From: Planctomycetales bacterium ZRK34
GTDB lineage: Bacteria > Planctomycetota > Phycisphaerae > Phycisphaerales > Zrk34
NCBI GenBank assembly: GCA_014873095.1
Contig: CP050848.1
Location: 2,973,850 to 3,037,849, forward strand
DNA: 64,000 nt
Direction of reading: 5' to 3'
Shown here: in pieces, positions 61,600 through 64,000 of the stretch
Numbering within the stretch: the first letter of the stretch is position 1
How the letters are laid out: each line of letters starts with the position of its first letter
The notes under the pieces: generated by a model
Databases searched by the model: none
Seen by the model: only the letters and a program-made list of their open reading frames with translations
Told to the model about the DNA's origin: nothing
Program-made: the position numbers and the translations under genes

Positions 61600-62493
61600 A
61601 TGGCGAAACTCCGCCTGCTTGATTCCAAAGGTCTGGGGCTTGTCGCTCGCATGGAGCTGATCGCGCGGCATGCGGTCGAAGGCTTCTTGTCGGGGCTTCA
61701 CCCGTCGCCGTATTTCGGGTCGTCGGTCGAGTACGCCGACCATCGGCCGTACACGCTCGGTGATGACTTGCGCACGATCGACTGGAAGCTGCTCGCCAAG
61801 ACCGACAAGTACTACGTCAAACTCTTCGAAGAGCAGACCAACACGCGCGGCACGATCGTTCTCGACGTCTCTCGCTCGATGACGTTCGGTCCCGAAGGCA
61901 AGATGAACAAGCTGACCTACGGGATGTATCTGGCGGCGGCGCTGAGCTACCTGATGTTTCGCCAGAACGATGCGGTCGGTCTGGCGATGTTCGACTCGAA
62001 GGTGCGTCACTACCTGCCGGCCCGATCGACCGCCAGCCACTGGCGCAACCTGGTTCAGACCATGGAAGCGGTTGAGCCCGGCGACGACACCGACATCGCC
62101 GGCGCCCTGCACGAACTGGCCGGTCGTATCCCGAGGCGAGGAATCGTCATGCTCATCACCGACATGCTCGGGGATGTCGACGCCATCATGCAGAGCCTCG
62201 GTCATTTCAAATACGACCGCCACGATGTCATCGTCTTCCACCTGATGGACCGCGCCGAGCGAAGCTTCCCTTACGATAAACTGACGCGCTTCCGCGATAT
62301 CGAAGGCGGCGGAACCGTCATCGCCAACCCGCATTCGGTCAAACGCGCCTACCTGCAACGCCTCAACGACTTCCTCGACCGCATTCGCCGCACCTGCCTC
62401 GAACGCGACATCAGCTACGAACTGTGCATGACCGATCAGCGATACGATCAGATGCTCAGTGCGTACCTGTCGCGGCGCAATCGAATGATGTGA
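61600..62493 (+). CDS. DUF58 (VWA-like) protein
   Basis: A 297-residue protein. The DUF58 signature is YADHRPYTLGDDLRTIDWK, followed by the von Willebrand A-like part with the metal-binding DVSRSMTFG (MIDAS DxSxS) and a TDMLGD strand. ATG 61600 is used; a GTG at 61594 is also in frame. With MoxR upstream and a BatA-like gene 3 nt downstream, it belongs to a membrane-linked MoxR/VWA complex of unknown detailed role (stress or surface-protein assembly). Confidence 0.93.
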   Translation: MAKLRLLDSKGLGLVARMELIARHAVEGFLSGLHPSPYFGSSVEYADHRPYTLGDDLRTIDWKLLAKTDKYYVKLFEEQTNTRGTIVLDVSRSMTFGPEGKMNKLTYGMYLAAALSYLMFRQNDAVGLAMFDSKVRHYLPARSTASHWRNLVQTMEAVEPGDDTDIAGALHELAGRIPRRGIVMLITDMLGDVDAIMQSLGHFKYDRHDVIVFHLMDRAERSFPYDKLTRFRDIEGGGTVIANPHSVKRAYLQRLNDFLDRIRRTCLERDISYELCMTDQRYDQMLSAYLSRRNRMM

Positions 62494-62496
62494 CGC

Positions 62497-64000
62497 ATGA
62501 TCAATCCGCTGCTGCTCTGGTTTCTGCCGCTGGCGATGGTGCCGATCCTGCTGCACCTGATCACGCTGTATCGTCTGCGCACCGTCGAGCTGAGCACGTT
62601 CCGCTTTCTGATGGAAAGTTATGTCCAGCAGCGGCGGCGGGTGAAGCTGCTGGAATACCTGCTGATGATTCTGCGGGTACTTTTTATCCTGCTGATCATT
62701 CTGACGATGGCGCGGCCGGTGATCGATCGCTTTGCGGGTCTGTTCGGCTCGCAGTCGGGGCGCGACGTGGTGTTCGTCGTCGACGCCGGGGTCACGATGG
62801 GGCTCAACGCCGGCGGCACGACCAGCCTGGGGCGTGCCCAATCGGCGACGCGAACCGTGATGGGCCTGCTGGGGCCGACCGATCATGTGACGATCATTCG
62901 CGCAGCACACAAGCCGCAGGTCGTCGCCAGCGGATTTGCATCCAATGCCGAGCCGATGATCCAGCAGCTTGAGCAGATCACGGCCGACCTGACCGCGGCG
63001 GACTTGCCGGCGGCGCTGGGCGAGGCGCTCGGAGCGGCGCAACACGGGCCGCGCATCGTGTACGTGTTGACCGATGCGCAGCGGCGGGCGTGGTCGGCGC
63101 TGGCTGAACATCCAGTTGTTAAGAAGCTCGACGCCAAGGCGCAGCTTGTCGTGATGGATGTCGGGTCCAACGAGCCGGTGAAGAACACGGCCGTGGTGGG
63201 CGATCCGCCGCGGGCGCTGCGGCCGGTCGTGGGCCTGCCGACGCTGCTGACGGCGACCGTGGCGGCGTCGCCCGATGCCGAAGCGATCGACACGAAACTA
63301 TCCGTGATGATCGACGATCAGATGGTGACGCAGGTGCCGATCACGCTGGCGCCGGGCGAGCGCATCACGCGCCCGATCACGATCGTGCCCGAGCATGCGG
63401 GCATCCTGCGCGGTCGATTCGAACTGCCGGCCGATGATTTTCCCGATGACGATCAGTACCTGTTTTGTCTGAATGTCGAGCCGCATGTGAATGTGATGGT
63501 GGTGGTCGGTGATGCGAACCTCAAAGGGGCGGAGAACCCGGGACTGTTCGTGAAATCGGCCTTGCAGGCGCCGCTGCTGGCGCGGGGCGTGGTTTCACGT
63601 GAAGAGCAGCGCATCGCAGAGTCGCTGTCGATCACGATGCTCGATGAGCGGCAGATCAACGACAACAACCTGGCCGTGGCCGACGTGGTGATACTGGCGG
63701 ACGTGGCGATGGACGAGCGGCGGGGGGCGCTGCTGCGCCAGTATGTCGAAAACGGCGGTGGGGTGATGGTACTCGCCGGACCGCGGTGCGATGCGGACAG
63801 CTACAAACGCAATCTGCTGAGCGGGCGCGTGGTCGCTGCCAGCGAGCCGCCGCCGTTGTGGTATGAACCGCCGACGGGTGATGTGAATGACGAATCGACT
63901 TTTCAGCCGATCGCGTCGATCGATCTTCACCACCCGGTGCTCAGCGCGTTCGACGATGATGATGATAAGACGGAGTTTTTCGGCACGGCCCGTTTGTATC
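62497..64000 (+). CDS. BatA-like membrane protein, 3' end beyond window
   Basis: A reading frame open from ATG 62497 to the window end (more than 500 residues), 3 nt after the DUF58 stop codon. The N-terminus MINPLLLWFLPLAMVPILLH is the BatA/aerotolerance N-domain (first transmembrane helix), followed by a second helix (LLEYLLMILRVLFILLIIL). Then a VWA-like domain begins (DVVFVVDAGVTMGL, with an altered MIDAS: DAGVT in place of DxSxS). The rest is a beta and glutamine-amidotransferase-like part (VVILADVAMDERRGALLRQY). It completes the moxR-DUF58-bat gene set. The C-terminus is not in the window. Confidence 0.85.
   Translation, partial: MINPLLLWFLPLAMVPILLHLITLYRLRTVELSTFRFLMESYVQQRRRVKLLEYLLMILRVLFILLIILTMARPVIDRFAGLFGSQSGRDVVFVVDAGVTMGLNAGGTTSLGRAQSATRTVMGLLGPTDHVTIIRAAHKPQVVASGFASNAEPMIQQLEQITADLTAADLPAALGEALGAAQHGPRIVYVLTDAQRRAWSALAEHPVVKKLDAKAQLVVMDVGSNEPVKNTAVVGDPPRALRPVVGLPTLLTATVAASPDAEAIDTKLSVMIDDQMVTQVPITLAPGERITRPITIVPEHAGILRGRFELPADDFPDDDQYLFCLNVEPHVNVMVVVGDANLKGAENPGLFVKSALQAPLLARGVVSREEQRIAESLSITMLDERQINDNNLAVADVVILADVAMDERRGALLRQYVENGGGVMVLAGPRCDADSYKRNLLSGRVVAASEPPPLWYEPPTGDVNDESTFQPIASIDLHHPVLSAFDDDDDKTEFFGTARLY

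Noticed and set aside
1..64000. CRISPR arrays, rRNA genes, insertion sequences with transposase
   Set aside because: I looked for regular spaced repeats, rRNA-like conserved segments and DDE transposase motifs and saw none.

Overview
The window is a high-GC, tightly packed bacterial chromosome segment that most resembles a planctomycete, probably of the Phycisphaerae. The evidence is protein-family content: paired PSCyt1/DUF1549/DUF1553 and DUF1501 genes, a sulfatase, a twin-arginine Gfo/Idh/MocA oxidoreductase, a DUF2961 glycosidase-like protein, four PEP-CTERM secreted proteins, a XylR-type AraC regulator and many secreted beta-helix, esterase and glycosidase-like proteins. Housekeeping genes (topA, proS, scpA, kdsC, kdsD, an LptC/LptA-like protein) show that this is chromosome. 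There is no rRNA operon and no CRISPR array.

Layout. 1-3.2 kb: end of a PfkB kinase gene, a SOUL lipoprotein, an RRM protein, then two small minus-strand genes with attC-like repeats. 3,273-11,276: an integrative element of about 8 kb, visibly more AT-rich than its surroundings, inserted in the anticodon loop of a tRNA-Leu(CAA) gene. 11.4-20 kb: DUF2961 protein, sugar isomerase/epimerase-like protein, and an LPS cluster (kdsD, kdsC, giant LptC/LptA-like protein). 20-25 kb: scpA, macro-domain protein, candidate small RNA, zinc-ribbon protein, large PEP-CTERM protein. 25-38 kb: secreted glycan-degradation genes, a PEP-CTERM protein, topA, two secreted hydrolase/lyase-like genes. 38-43.6 kb: SulP transporter, proS, ACT protein, lipoprotein. 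43.6-49.6 kb: beta-helix protein, cupin, two PEP-CTERM proteins, XylR-type regulator. 49.7-60.4 kb: DUF6786 lipoprotein, PPK2, sulfatase, a frameshifted beta-helix gene, and the PSCyt1/DUF1553 plus DUF1501 pair. 60.4 kb to the end: MoxR, DUF58 and a BatA-like membrane protein.

The most interesting object is the integrative element. Its tyrosine recombinase gene contains the attachment core inside its own coding sequence. Integration therefore cuts off the last 61 or so codons: the chromosomal copy now ends by reading antisense through the tRNA-Leu 5' half, while the original C-terminus lies 8 kb away, in frame with the same 13-bp core. The target tRNA is split in two, and the element carries a complete tRNA-Leu(CAA) of its own that could replace it. 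The cargo is a four-gene operon recognised as an ABC-three-component (ABC-3C) conflict system: small membrane protein, C-terminal-domain effector, MC5-type middle component, and SMC/Rad50-like ATPase. The membrane protein and the effector share the peptide GDVAGRDINK. The rest of the element holds two XRE regulators, an excisionase-like protein, a zinc-ribbon protein, a winged-helix protein, an operator-covered promoter and a perfect 23-bp inverted repeat.

Other points of note: a low-GC block that replaces the editing domain inside proS, a compact promoter-hairpin-terminator unit that may be a small RNA, an identical 21-nt palindromic sequence at two distant loci, and a family of gene-end palindromes.
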